A stretch of DNA of 64,000 nucleotides from Antennarius striatus. Lineage: Eukaryota > Chordata > Actinopteri > Lophiiformes > Antennariidae. Position numbers and translations under genes: made by a program. Under the pieces are notes generated by a model. The model was not told the origin of the DNA. It saw nothing but the letters and a program-made list of their open reading frames with translations, and did not search any database. Where the stretch lies: positions 747,001-811,000 of the forward strand of contig NC_090783.1 in NCBI RefSeq assembly GCF_040054535.1, given 5' to 3'. Shown piece by piece: positions 13,601 to 25,151 of the stretch (within the stretch, counting starts at the first letter, position 1; each line of letters starts with the position of its first letter).

Positions 13601-16600
13601 TCATGTGACTCTCCGAGGCCAAGTATAATGTCCTGGCTTCCTTGGGTGTCAATGTTCCAGCACTTCTTGTCTATTCTTTCATCGCTGGACACGAAGTAGT
13701 CCATACAGAGCTCGGACTGACCCTGTTCAGCGAGACAGAAGCTAATCCCCCCTCCATTCCAGGAGGCGTCACCACCAGTAAAGTCAATGGCAGTGGTTCC
13801 ATCCTGTTCCTTTGTCACGTTGTAATACTTGTGATAGTCTGCAATCTGTGCAACAAGCCTGTGGCCATCTTCAATTTCTTCATAACGCCAATCATAAAAT
13901 AAACTTGCTACCTGAATGGAGAAGTGTAAAAGCCCCTTCCCAAAGCCTCGTAGACCAGCCAGAACTTTGTCCAGGATTCCAGCGTCTTTTGGGAGGCTGT
14001 TGATTTCATTCTCAACACTCATGTAAATGTCATCAATAACCATCCGGACGATGGACAGAGCAAAGCTTATCGGTGCTAAGATCGGCACCAGTTCGGGCTG
14101 AGCAATCTCAAGAATATCCAAAAAAATCATCGTGCCATCGAGGACAGCGTCGATGTACCCCAGAGGGCCACCTCTCTTCAGATCTTCTGCAAAATTGTAC
14201 ACGCCCAATCCAATTCCTACCAGCGGTATGGCTGCCATGGTGCCCTTCATCGCAGGACTTCTCATGATTGTCGCTGCAGCTTTGGCCATTCTGGTTTCTG
14301 AGGTCAGAGCTTTTGTGGCAACAGCAGCCGTCGTCATGGCTGCCACGCCATGAGTGGTCTGCAGAGCTCCTATCACGCCATCCTTGAAGTCACCATGCTC
14401 AAACGCATGAACGGCTCCCTTCATGCTCAGCATGAGTCCCAGCACTCCAAAGGCGGTCCCAGCATGCTCCTGTACTTTGCTGGGTTTATGGGAGGGGGCG
14501 GGGCTATAGGTTTCCAGACTGTGAACCGCCGTTTCGATGCTGTTCTGCATCTTTTCTTGATATCGTTGAGTCTCTGGGGAGATCTTCACACGAACCTCAA
14601 AAGGTTGACCGCCTTCTGAAACCAGGCTACACATGAATTCTCCGTTTTCCATCCTGACACTGCCCTCCTGAACGGCCAAGCGTTCCAGACGTTCACCAAA
14701 TTTTATTTTGAACTGATTGTAAATCTCTTTAGAAATTAAAGATTTCATCCTTAAAAACTGTCCTTCAAGTTTGAAGGAATTCTCTAAATTGGAGGCCATC
14801 GTCAGGTCGTTGCTGGTTGTGTAGCCGTCGTTGTAGCCTCCTAATGCTCCAGATGGTTTGGGTACACCCAGGTTTTCTAATGTCATTTTAAAATCTGTGT
14901 AATCACTGATGAAGTTTTTGTCCTCTATCTTGTAATTGTTGGCAGTTCTCAGTAAATTCTCCAGACTGTTTTCTGGATTCTGTGCCTTCCATGACTTGTA
15001 CTCCAGGATTTCTTTTTCTAAAACTATTTGAAGTTGTTCTGTTAGCGCCTCTTCAGTCTCCGGGATGAGATTTTTCAATTTACTGGAGCCTTTTGCTGTT
15101 GCAGAGCCGGTAAATCCACGCCTGCTGGGGTCGATCCAGCTCTTTCCTCTCGCCATTGGGTGATTGTCAAAAAAGAAGTTCAGGTCTTCCTCACTGACAG
15201 TTTGGCCTTTGCTTTGGATGACATCCAGGGCCATGAGAACCAGAGGGAAGGTCCGGAAGTTTCTAGCAGATTCAGATATCACTGACGCTGTGAAGTATGT
15301 GGTGCTCCAAGCCTCGGTGGACAGCGGTAGCGTAACGGTGTGTTCGCCACCTAAAACATCATTCACAAAGTTCACATACTCCTGTTTGGATTCAACAACC
15401 CTGTTTTGATCGATGATGATGCCTTTTCTTATGCTTGGATAATCAGATTTTCCGAACTGTGCCTTGATGGATTTCTCTATATCTTCTATTGCGTCCTTAT
15501 TTTCTTTCTGATTGTTGTCCAGCCTCTTTCCAACCAGGTGCACATAGAGATTTTGAGGATCCACTACATAAATCCAGTCCCTGAGCATCTGGTACGATGG
15601 GTTTTTTTCTCCTTTCTTGGCGTAGTACCGGATGATATTCCTGACGTCTTCTCCGGATTTAATCTCATAACAGTCGGAGAGAACCTTCTCTTTGTCGTTG
15701 TTATCTGTCATCCACTCCACCTCTTTTTCATTTTCCAAGTGCTTTCTGATGATGTAGTCTTTGTCAATGTTCCTGTCCCTAATAATGTTCAGCTTCTTTG
15801 GAACTGGCAGGTCTCCATGAAAGAACCCCCAGGACATGGCTTCCAGTTCATTTAAAGCGGTTTTGTCGAGCTGCTCAAATACATTCTGGTCAATGAATCT
15901 CATGGGATTGGATGGCCAACTTTTAAAGAAGATTTTAAAGCGGGGTTTTATTCCCTTGTTAAGAGCGAGGGTGTTTCTTTCATTGGTAAAAATCGGCTCT
16001 CCTCTGTTATCAGTCATAGTTCCAAAGACCACGTTTCCATTCTGGTCCAGACTTGCCACCAGCTTCCTGCTGTCGTCTTTGTGTTGCCACTGTGTTCCGT
16101 CTGTGGAGATGACTTGACTGATTTTCTGTCCAGTGTGCAAGACCTGCATCACAGAGTCCCTGACATGAAGCTTGGTCTTGATGTTGGCGGTCTCATGGAG
16201 CTCCTTCAGCAGGGTTTCAACAAACCCTTTATCTGAGCCAACCTCACAGGCCACCACACTTGTTGTTTTGATCTTGTCTCCGACCCTGAAGGTATCTTTG
16301 ACGACTTGAGGCCACCTCTGGGGCGGTGAACCCCGCTAGTTTGGTTTCCTCTGCTTTGACACCATGTCCTACCAGCACCAGCCTGCTGTCCTCCGTCAGA
16401 GGAACTGGGTCTCCATGAATCAGTTTAGGTTTCCGGTTCTCGTCCAGAGTGTAAATGGAGCTAGTGCTTGGATGCTTCTCGTACAGATAAGTTGCGGCTT
16501 TCCTGACGATTGGATCATTCTCCATGATGAGGATCTGCTGGATGTCATACTGGGTGGAGTGGTCAATGGGTCTCTTCTTAATTTGGTAACTAGAAACTGA

Positions 16601-18007
16601 GTTTGGGTCGTCCATGGCCTGGTAAATCTGGTGACTCTCTGTATTTACTTCTAAAACGACTTTGACTCCACGGAGCAAGAAGGTCCTCATGAACCTGTGG
16701 TGGAAATTGGAGCTTGTGTTTCCATGGATGGAGAAAACTGCTGCGTCTTTCAGAGCAGGTTTGAACAGGAGCTTCGCCAGCAATGAGCCCGAGAGGCCAG
16801 AAACCGTTTGTCCGTCTTCTGAAACACGCCCAAAGATTCTGACCATGGTGTAGTCGCCCGCCTGGGGAAGGCAGGAGGGGTCGTCCAGACAGTCCCTGTT
16901 GACGATCCGGGAGTAATGTGGGTCTGCGCTGTATTCCTCATGGGCGCGTTTGCTGGTCAACTCGTCATCATCCGTCATGACCAGAAACTTCTCATTGTAG
17001 CTGTGGGACGTTTCTGAAGCACCGATCAGCAGATCTTCTGTTCTCAGTTCACCAATTCCTTCAAAGAAGCTCTCAAAGTCCTGGAGGATAATGTAGGAAG
17101 ACAAGAGACGAGAAACACGCAGTAATGGTTCTGGTGGTTCTGTTGGTTTGGTTTGATTGTGTTACAGTTTGACAGTTTGTAACTTGATGGGTATAAAGAA
17201 TGAGATTTTGCTGTAGATCCAGAACCTGAATCAAGACCTACCAGTCTCATCTCAAGGACACAAGTAGAGAAGTTCCGGTGGCAGTGCTTCAGATCGTCCA
17301 GCAGACCCATCGGATGGACTTCTGCATCTGACCTAAAGATGGCGTCACAAAGTCAACCACAGCACAAACCACCCTCACCAGCATGTTGACATCATCGGGA
17401 CCCCGTCCTCACCGACAGGTGGACCTCTGGACTCTGGACCTGTTCCTGGGACGAGATGCAGTCGTTATGATTCCAGATTCCTGACCCTTAACCTCCAACG
17501 TCCTTCACTACAAATATGTCACCTGTGATTGGACGGGTTCTGGAGCTTCTCGTGGAACATGTGGTCGGGTAGGCCTTTGAGGCGGTGCAGAGCAGCGATG
17601 TCAGGGCGTAGCTCCTCCCACTCGTCGTCTCTCACCTCTGTGAACAGGTATGTCACACATCACGATCACACCAGCAGCAGGTGGCGCTCTCATTGGTCCG
17701 TTTGCTGCCGTGTTGGGGCGGCAGTTGTGGGCAGTTGGGGGGCGCTGTGGAGCGTTTGCCGTGTGGCGACTGACACGGTTGTGTTTTCAAGCCGTGTCTA
17801 AATCAGTGGGTTGGCTTCAGGGCCGTGACCTACAGGGGGCGCCGTGTGTGGCTGTGTCCCGCCTGCTACCGTCACTACGAGCTGGGACCACTTTAAAGAT
17901 GTCGACAACCTCAAGGTGTCCAAACGGTTCTTACCGAAGGGTTCCGTGAGGATGAGGAGGCCGAGGAGGACCAGAAGCCTCAGAGCCGTCTTCATTGAAC
18001 ACGCCAT
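10636..18007 (-). CDS. Secreted giant protein with toxin-type C80 protease module, pore-like segment and RTX repeats
   Basis: Four exons can be built: 18007-17935 (signal peptide), 17637-17523, 17332-17242, and 17080-10636. All junctions are GT-AG with matching phases 1, 2 and 0; the predicted product is about 2,240 residues. The big exon has, in order: a C80-like module (LVGHG His codon 16364-16366; VACEVGSD Cys codon 16246-16248), about 550 residues I cannot assign, a hydrophobic stretch at about 14430-14040 resembling large-clostridial-toxin pore regions, and GGxGxDxLxGG-type repeats scattered through 13390-10940. Peptidase C80 normally releases toxin domains by self-cleavage; RTX repeats bind calcium outside cells. 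The frame shifts by one base near 16310, between His and Cys, so this copy is either a pseudogene or carries a sequencing error. The domain mix suggests bacterial ancestry; function in fish is unknown to me. Confidence 0.75.
10940..13390 (-). other. RTX / hemolysin-type calcium-binding repeat region
   Basis: Nonapeptide-like motifs recur at about 13390-13320 (GSGGKDTYII), 12920-12880 (GGGGRDRLFGGDGGDIYVV), 12420-12370 (GRGRDFMQGRGGEDWYVI), 11870-11830 (GGNGTDTYVI), 11360-11170 (a dense run with GGDGNDILLGNMGDDTLYG) and 10985-10940 (GGDGHDIYML). Each cluster is followed by an inter-repeat beta-rich segment ending in a W-x-based phrase (DWFVGE, SWFRSP, KWFLSK). The Asp/Gly pattern matches the HemolysinCabind family (PF00353), which folds as a calcium-loaded parallel beta roll outside the cell. 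Confidence 0.85.
14040..14440 (-). other. Hydrophobic, Ala/Gly-rich pore-domain-like segment of the toxin-like protein
   Basis: Roughly residues 605-740 after the Cys of the C80-like module form several hydrophobic helices in a row (for example FGVLGLMLSMKGAVHAF, AIPLVGIGLGVYNFAEDL, ELVPILAPISFALSIV) broken by short polar turns. The pattern and its position after a C80 module recall the TcdA/TcdB-type pore/translocation family (Pfam PF12920). The assignment rests on pattern and order, not on an alignment. Confidence 0.5.
16290..16345 (-). other. One-base frame break inside the C80-like module
   Basis: Sense coding stops in one frame at about codon TAPEVA and resumes in the next frame at about VVKDTF, with no splice signals or room for an intron. 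The break falls between the candidate catalytic His and Cys. A real indel would separate the signal peptide and His half from the Cys, pore-like and RTX parts. An assembly or read error in a single-copy exon is equally possible. Confidence 0.75.
17242..17637 (-). CDS. Exons 2 and 3 of the toxin-like gene
   Basis: Exon 2 (17637-17523, 115 nt) opens after TTCACAG and closes at CACAG|GTGACA. It encodes an acidic segment including VRDDEWEELRPDIAALHRL. Exon 3 (17332-17242, 91 nt) runs from TTTAG to ACTG|GTAGGT and encodes a segment with MGLLDDLKHCHRNFSTC. Phases 1-2-0 join exons 1 to 4 without a stop. I recognise no domain in these about 69 residues. The intron between exons 3 and 4 is 161 bases, and the other two are also short. 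Confidence 0.65.
17935..18007 (-). CDS. Exon 1 of the toxin-like gene: signal peptide
   Basis: ATG at 18007 begins a short basic segment followed by a hydrophobic core (LLVLLGLLIL) and a polar end (TEPFG), a textbook secretory signal. It ends at CTTCG|GTAAGA in phase 1. A second in-frame ATG at 18037 would add ten residues (MLLSVIFCSV) and would also be compatible. Exon 1 is the main evidence that the protein enters the secretory pathway. Confidence 0.72.
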
Positions 18008-18322
18008 GACGCTGCAAAATATGACAGAGAGAAGCATGAGTCAGCACTGCTACTGTCCAGGTGGTTGTGTGGGTGGAACAGACCAATCACCAGTCTTCAT
18101 TGGGTTCTGAGGGCCAGTAACCACCTCACACGACATCAGAGTCTTGTGATTGGCTCGATTCATGTCACAGAGACCTACTCCATGAAGTACCCGAAGTACC
18201 TGAGTATCTGAAATATCTGAAGTAGCTGAAGTACCAGAGTATCTGAAATATCTAAGTAGCTGAAGTAACCCTAACCCTAGATACAGACAGACAGATACCC
18301 GAGGTACCTGAAACACTTGAAG

Positions 18323-18478
<156 letters not shown>

Positions 18479-18599
18479 GCAGACAGACATATACAGTAGA
18501 TAGATGGACAGAGTAGGGTTTTACTCTGAACAAAACCCTCTTTGGTCCTTCAGGTCAGTTGGGAGGTGTCAATGATGAGACAAATTGTATTTCAAACAA

Positions 18600-18815
18600 G
18601 GTTCACTGAAGAAGTTCAGTTTACATGTTGGTGAGGATACAACATTGGGCTGTTCAGCAGACGCAGCAACAAACCTCTGGAGAAGAGCCCCGAATGTTCA
18701 TTAACAGTGATCTTAACAGTGTTTGGGTCAGACTGTCCTTGAGGGATGAGCTCACCATCAGAACGTTCATTGACCATGATTTTGATGGTGTCTGCGTTAG
18801 GGTCTCCTTGACTCA
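18600..18815 (+). repeat. Direct repeat, left copy
   Basis: About 200 bases beginning 'gaagaagttcag' and running through 'gagctcaccatcag' recur at 20490-20697 in the same orientation, with roughly 85-90 percent identity by eye. The spacing of 1.9 kb with repeat-type DNA between suggests one composite element or two insertions of the same family. I do not recognise the family. Confidence 0.65.
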
Positions 18816-19089
18816 GCGTCCACCATTTTGTGAATCACTGTCTCCCCAGCTGTTGCCATGCTGAGCAGTTCCACCGGTTTGACCCTGTCTAAACAGGTTT
18901 TATGTGACAAATTTGCACTCGGACCACACTTAATTCCTATTCTCACTTCTTTTTTTCCCATGTTTACGGTTAAGACTTTAAACCTTGATTTGGTGCTTTT
19001 AACTTACTTGGCCTGATTTTATTGCCTTGGAACCTGGGGGCTTCTAACCCTTTTTCACCTTTTAGACTGTGAATAATTCTCTAGTCGAC

Positions 19090-20100
19090 TAAATTTACGA
19101 CATGAGAGGCAGAAAATTTGTCACAGCTGGATCACAAATCCCGATTTTTGAGCTATTTACTGTAGACAGATCTATATTGTGTTGTGAAGCAGAGTCCGAC
19201 CTACTAGCTCCACAGCAAGTTCATTAGATGATCAGGGTATACAGATGACTCTTGAAATGATGGTTGGAAGTTCATGGTACTTTACTTACAGAGGTCGTTC
19301 TCCAATACTACAGAACAATGGTGAATGCAGAATGAGAAGCACAAGTTCTCATCTCAAAACAGTGGCATTTATACTGTTGAAGACAGGCATGATGTCACAT
19401 GACTCTTTAACAGGGATGCAATTAAATTCAAAAGGGACAGTCTGAGAAAGAAATGATGAAGGGACAGCGTTAGAGACAAATGGTGAATGCATGATAACCT
19501 CAAGGTCCATAAACTACATCTTCAAATGCTAGGAAACTGAGGTTATTTAGCAAGTGCTGACTGTATCCTGTGAGCAGACCTCATTTACAGTTAAACAAAA
19601 GAACCAAGTAAGTGTGTGGGGGGGTAAAACCTGTGGAAGGGGTTCACCAAATGTTCATCTACCCCTAAAGGTTAGAAGATCTTGATAATGTTTACAGTAT
19701 TCCCTATGTAATAAACGTGAGCAATAAACCAGAACAACAACCCTGGAGAACAAACCTAAGGGTGAGAAGATGCTCTAAGGGTTTAAATGCTTTTCCAATG
19801 TGAAAACCTGAACAATGAAACTAATATTCCTTCAGTTACGTACAGGATTTTAAACCCAAAATGCTGCTTTGTACCAACGGTGGGATCACACTATTTCTCT
19901 TTTACACTCTTATTACACTCTATTACACTCTTATTTCGCTGTTATTTCATTCTTATTTCTATAGCGCTTATTTCTCACTTGTCTTAATTTATAATCCCCC
20001 CGGGGTCCTTCAGGAATCAAGTTCCCTCCAGATATTTTTGTGCCTACGATGCCACGCGGTCACTGGATTTTCAGCCTTTTAGGGCCAGTGCACCAGCGTG
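19090..20100 (+). repeat. Dispersed repeat (possible LTR-type relic) shared with 37.7-38.0 kb
   Basis: Two blocks here, around 'cagctggatcacaaatccc' (19126) and around 'gtcactggattttcagcc' (20058), are found in the same order at 37690-38035 with a shorter middle. A TATAAAA lies at 20334 and a promoter-like tail follows. No coding capacity is visible. LTR origin is only a guess. Confidence 0.45.
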
Positions 20101-20489
20101 ACCCAGGGCCCCTCTAAACCCTTTTAAGATTGGTTCGCTGACGCAATCTAAGGTATCTAAACCTGTTTAGGTGAGACTGCGCCGACTCCTACCAAGGCCT
20201 TTAACCTTTCCTGACCAACTTTTTCAAAATATTAACATAACTACATATATATTTTACGTTGAACTGCTGCCTATTCGTAACAAAATTTGCACAGACGCAC
20301 GTGATAAACCAGGCAGGCTATCTGGTAGAATTTTATAAAAGGTTCCTGCTTACCTTTGTTTGAGTAGTCAGATACTGCCTGGTTCCCACGGAGAACGTCA
20401 CCTCTGGAGTCACGGGTCACGGCACCCTCTTCCGCTCTTTAAGCCCTGTTGAGAGATGGATCTTCAATGAGCAGACAAGTTGTAGTCCA

Positions 20490-20697
20490 AACTGAAGAAG
20501 TTCAGCAGTTTACAAGTTGGTGAGGATACAACGCTGAGCTCTCCAACAGACACAGCAACAAACCTCTGGAGCAGAGCCCCGAATGCTTATTGAATGTGAT
20601 CTTTCCAGTGTTTGGGTTGAGGGATGAGCTCACCATCAAAATGATCATTGACCATGATCTTGATGGTGTCTGCGTTTGGATCTCCTTGATGCTCCGC
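20490..20697 (+). repeat. Direct repeat, right copy
   Basis: Counterpart of 18600-18815. It is abruptly joined at about 20697 to the interior of an L2-like LINE, which marks the 5' truncation point of that LINE. Confidence 0.65.
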
Positions 20698-22436
20698 TCC
20701 ACTGATGCTCCCTCCTCCTGTGCTTCCTCTCCTTCCACCCCTTCCCCCGCCACTTCTCCCGAGCCCACTCCAAGAGCTGCGAAGCTCAACGGCCCCACCT
20801 CAACCACTGGACTTCCAACCTCACCAGGACGTCCTGCTCCCACCACGACTGAGACCGTCATCACTGCAGATCTCCCCAAGACTCCTTCGAGCCTGTGCTT
20901 TGGAACTAGGGGAACCCCTGCAGCGATTGTTTAACCTCAGTCTGCGGATGGGGTGGGTCCTGTCACTGTGGAAGACCTCCTGCATCGTCCCGGTACCCAA
21001 GAAAAGACTCACTACTGAGCTCAACAACCACCGACCGGTCGCTCTTACCTCCCACGTAATGAAGACCCTAGAGCGACTGGTCCTGGAGCTCATGTGTCCA
21101 CAGGTGCAGGGTGCTATGGACCCTCTCCAGTTCGCCTATCAGGCTAAGGTTGGGGTTGATGATGCTGTCTTGTACCTCCTCCACCGTGTGCTCTCCTACC
21201 TGGACACCGGGGGCTGTGCCGTCAGGGTGCTCTTCATTGACTTTTCAAGCGCCTTCAACACCATCCAGCCCCGGCTCCTGCAGGACAAACTGACCTCCAT
21301 GGCTGTGGACCCCTACCTCGTGAGCTGGATCACGGACTACCTAACGGACAGACCCCAGTACGTCCGTATGGGGGACTGTTTGTCTTCTATGCTGACCAGC
21401 AGCACGGGGGCGCCACAGGGGTCCATTCTCTCCCCCATTCTCTTCACCCTCTACACATCGGACTTCAAGCACAACTTGGATACATGCCACATACGGAAGT
21501 ACTCCGATGACACTGCGATAGTGGCATGTATCCGGGAGGTTGATGAGGGGGGGTACAGGGCATTGGGGGCTGACTTCGTGGAGTGGTGCCAACAGAACCA
21601 GCTCCAGCTCAACGTCTCCAAGACTAAGGAGATGGTGCTGGATTTCCGGCGGGCACCTCCCTCTCCACAGCCAGTGATCATGGAGGGCAGTGAGGTGGGG
21701 GTGGTAGAAAACTATAAGTACCTGGGACTGCAGCTAGACAGCAGACTGGACTGGTCACTCAACTGGGACTGTGTGTACAAGAAGGGGCAGAGCAAGATGT
21801 ACTTCCTGAGGAGGTTGGCCTCCTTCAACATCTGTCCTAAGCTCCTTCTCATGTTCTATCAGTCCGTAGTCTCCAGTGTGCTGTCATACACCATTGTGTG
21901 TTGGGGTGGGGGGGCCAGGAAAAGAGATATGGACCGTCTGAACAGACTCATCCACAGAGCGGGCTCAGTGGTCGGGCTGAGCCTGGACTCTGTGGAGACA
22001 GTTCTGGGGAGCAGGACCATGTCTAAAGTTAAGGCTATCATGAACAACACCAGCCCCCCCCCTACACACCACCTTCTCCCAGCAGAGAAGCACCTTCAGC
22101 GACAGACTGCTGTCACACAGCGCCTCCACAGAGAGGCTGAGGTCCTCCTTCGTGCCCCGTGCCATCAGGGGGTACAATGACTCTCCCCAGGAGCAGCGGG
22201 GGGGAGGTGGCGAGGTCAGCACGGGGTTGAATGGATTTAATTTTATACTGTTTATATTTTAATTTTATACTGTTTATATTTTAGTTATAGTTTAGTATAT
22301 AAGTCCTGTTAGTGCTACATGTGTCTGTTAGTGTCGTGTATGTCTTGTGGTTTGTCCCGTTATGTCAGTGTTTGTTTTTCTCCTGGTGTTTATCCAGTAT
22401 TTATTCATTATGTAATGCCTGAGCAGTGGATATGTC
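20698..22436 (+). mobile_element. 5'-truncated L2/Maui-like LINE, plus strand
   Basis: Reverse transcriptase of the L2/CR1 group followed by a 3' UTR and a TCTA tail. It begins inside the linker region (STDAPSSCASSPS) that is also present in the longer copy at 25.3-27.7 kb. Confidence 0.88.
20705..22180 (+). pseudogene. L2-like reverse transcriptase, truncated and frameshifted
   Basis: Intact RT motifs include NHRPVALTSHVMKTLERLVL, VLFIDFSSAFNTIQPRLL, GAPQGSILSPILFTLY and the catalytic YSDDTAIVACI. The C-terminal part carries LNVSKTKEMVLDFRR. Compared with the copy at 25.5-27.4 kb it lacks about 60 bases near 20865 (the segment before SPRLLRACA), and the upstream linker is in another frame. 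The N-terminal endonuclease is absent through 5' truncation, so the copy is dead. Confidence 0.85.
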
Positions 22437-22570
<134 letters not shown>

Positions 22571-22664
22571 ACTTCTGTTCCTGGACTCGGCGGTTCTTCT
22601 CACCTCTGGTCTTGGTTGGTTCCTTCTCTAGCGTCTGTCTCTGATCCAGAGCCGCCTCGGCCAA

Positions 22665-23215
22665 TCAGCTGATGGGAAGACACCAGTGATCAGTGGACCA
22701 GCAGAACCTCCTGTGCTGCTCGATGGCCTGTCTGATGGTGATATGTTGAGCCAGGTTGGGGTGGAGCTTCGGTGACCCTTGGACCGGCAGAAAGAGCAAC
22801 AGACCTGAAGTCCAGGTCGGGCTGGAATCCATCACCACTGATCACCTCTGTCAACACTTCCTATTGATCACCCAGATTTCATCTACTGATCATCTGGTAT
22901 GAAGTAACTCTGCCCCCCCCCCCCGTTGTTTGGGGGTGGGCGGGTGACATAGCTGACCGTAATGATAACATCATCATCGATCGGTTCTGCTGATCGTCCT
23001 GACTTTAATTTTAACTTTTGTGTCAACAACAAAGTTCAACTAGAACCAAAAGTGGAGGAGGAGACGTCCGGGAACCAGACCTGCTGAAATCACCTGATGT
23101 GACCAACGCCAGTGAGGCGGAGTGGGACCAGGTCGGTCCTGGAACCGACCGGCACCTTCTTCAGGTCCACCGGGGCACACAGGGTTACGTGTTCCAGCAG
23201 CTGGTTACATCCGGC
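22665..23215 (-). other. Two candidate host exons of unknown identity
   Basis: A minus-strand segment 23215-23094 (including CNQLLEHVTLCAPVDLKK) ends at ATCAG|GTGATT. A second segment begins after CTTCAG at 22804 and could be a terminal exon; the open frame with HPNLAQHITIRQAIEQHRR stops at 22665. The phases I prefer for the two do not agree, and I recognise no family. The rest of 22571-23220 shows nothing else. Confidence 0.2.
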
Positions 23216-23223
23216 TCCAAATC

Positions 23224-23790
23224 TTCTTCTTCTTTCCTTTGGGCTTTTCCCTTCAGGGGTCTCCACAGCCAATCAGTGTCCTCCATCTAACCCTGTCTTC
23301 TGCATCCTCTTCTCTCACACCAACTACCTTCATGTCCTCTTTCACTACATCCATAAACCTCCTCTTTGGTCTTCCTCTAGGCCTCCTGCCTGGCAGTTCA
23401 AAACTCAGCATCCTTCTACCAATATATTCACTATCTCTCCTCTGGACATGTCCAAACCATCTCAGTCTGGCCTCTCTGACTTTATCTCCAGAACCTCTAA
23501 CATGTGCTGTCCCTCTGATGTACTCATTCCTGATCCTATCCATCCTGGTCACTCCCAGAGAGAACCTCAGCATCTTCATCTCTGCTACCTCCAGCTCTGT
23601 CTCCTGTCTTTTCCTCAGGGACACTGTCTCTAGACCAAACAACATCGCTGGTCTCACCACAGTTTTGTACACCTTTCCTTTCATTTTAGCTGAAACTCTT
23701 CTATCACACATCACATCTGACACTTTCCTCCACCCGTTCCATCCTGCCTGGACACGCTTCTTCACCTCTTTTCCACACTCTCCATTGCTC
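23224..23790 (-). mobile_element. 5'-truncated RTE-like LINE, 3' end only
   Basis: Matches the last 0.57 kb of the element at 6866-9995. It encodes the RT C-terminus from SNGECGKEVKKRVQAGW onward and ends with ttcccttcaggggtc. It is open except at its truncation point near 23790. Confidence 0.88.
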
Positions 23791-23794
23791 TTCA

Positions 23795-24155
23795 TATATT
23801 GTGTTAGAATTGTCAGCGTTTGTGTGTTCGTCGTTCGTTTGTCCACCAAATATCTTCACAACCGTTGCAGATAGAACACGTTACTCCGGCAGCAAAGGGG
23901 ATGAAAATGAGATGATGACCTTGACCTTGTCCAAACTAGGTCTAGGTCAAATTTTAATTTTGTACACTCAGGAACCGGATAAGATAGATGACCAGTGTGA
24001 GTAAGACCCCAGATCAAAGCTACTGCTTTGATCTATGAAAGTGGGTCAGAGCACTAGCTTTGATCTTTGATCTATGCAAGTAGGTCAGGGTAAAATTTTT
24101 GATTCAGAGGTGTCGTGGGATGTTGCAGTCTGTGACTGCATTGGTTCTTGTTGTA
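23795..24155 (+). repeat. Dispersed GATCAAAGC/TCAAGGTCA repeat family, copy 1
   Basis: Contains 'ccaccaaatatcttcacaac', 'gatgaccttgacc', repeated 'agctttgatc' and 'gtaggtcagggtaaaatttt'. Further copies lie at 31740-31945, 35222-35640 (minus), 54110-54525 and 56625-57055 (minus). It is non-coding. Confidence 0.85.
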
Positions 24156-24182
24156 GAAGTGGTTCAATTACAGCTACTGGTA

Positions 24183-24265
24183 ACACCTACAGTCACACCT
24201 ACAGTCACACCTACAGTCACCTACACTGACCTTCAGTCACACCTACAGTCACCTACACTGACCTT
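24183..24265. repeat. Short tandem repeat (ACACCTACAGTC)
   Basis: About six imperfect copies of a 12-bp unit. 24270-25090 holds no gene or repeat I recognise. Confidence 0.7.
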
Positions 24266-25091
24266 GTTGGCCATTCCGACTTGTTCAGGTCCTCACTGCT
24301 TCTGAATTGAGGGTCAGACGTATCATGAGACAACTTTCATCTAAACGTGTTCTACTCGGCCTGACGGCCCAAACGCAAACTGCAGTTCCTTTACTCACCT
24401 CATGGCGGCAGCGTCACACAACAAGTGCGTCAACTGCCACGAACCTTCAAAGAAGACGACTGAATAACGGACCAATCACAGCGCTTGCTGACGCAGGTGT
24501 TCTTGCTTGGGGAAGGGGGTCATCGCTCCAGAGAGCTCTCGTCCACAGCTGTCAGCAGGATGTTGGTTCTGATCCTTCAGCTGGAAAGTTGACCATGAAA
24601 TTGCAGCTTCCAGGAAAAGTGGACGTTACCAACTGTTTACACTGAAATACACTGAGATACCTGATTTACCATGAGAGGGTTTCCTTGTTCATGCTGATGC
24701 TGTTAACAAGCAGAATTATAAGACCTACCTACCTACCTGTCAAGAAAGACTGTCTTACTCTACTCTCCTTTGTTGACCCGCCTTTTGCTTTGATCTAGTT
24801 CTTTGTTAGACGTACAAACTTACAGAACAAGCACAACTATAAAGTAGATAAAATACCATGTCATATTTATACAGCATGTGTGCGTACATGTTTGGATGTT
24901 CTCACGCGACCGTCACTCTCTGCCTCTTCCATTTTGTATTTCCTTTTCACCTCAACTGGTCCAGGCAGAAGATGGCCCACCAGCCAGGATGTACCCCTCC
25001 TTTCACGTTTAGAGAAAGCAAATGTTCCTCACTGTTGTGGTTGGGTTTATGTAGGTTATCGTCTCATTATTCCCTCCCCAATCAGGTGTGC

Positions 25092-25151
25092 ACTCAGTCT
25101 GCTTCCAGTTTGGCGCCACCGTCTGGACAGACACTGAATCACAACGACTTG
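25092..25151 (+). repeat. Fragment of the zinc-finger 5' duplication
   Basis: About 55 bases with 'tttggcgccaccgtctggac' match the outer ends of the duplicated blocks at 5009-5061 and 36196-36241, in the same orientation. It marks a third trace of that sequence between them. Confidence 0.75.

Noticed and set aside
11279..16853. Plus-strand open frames opposite the toxin-like gene
   Set aside because: Antisense shadows of a long open exon; no motifs or splice context.
10636..17080. Bacterial contamination as the source of the toxin-like sequence
   Set aside because: The same strand carries a signal-peptide exon and two further exons with consistent GT-AG phases, inside continuous fish repeat DNA.
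18264..18280. Interstitial telomeric repeat (taaccctaaccc)
   Set aside because: Only two units; too short to mean anything.
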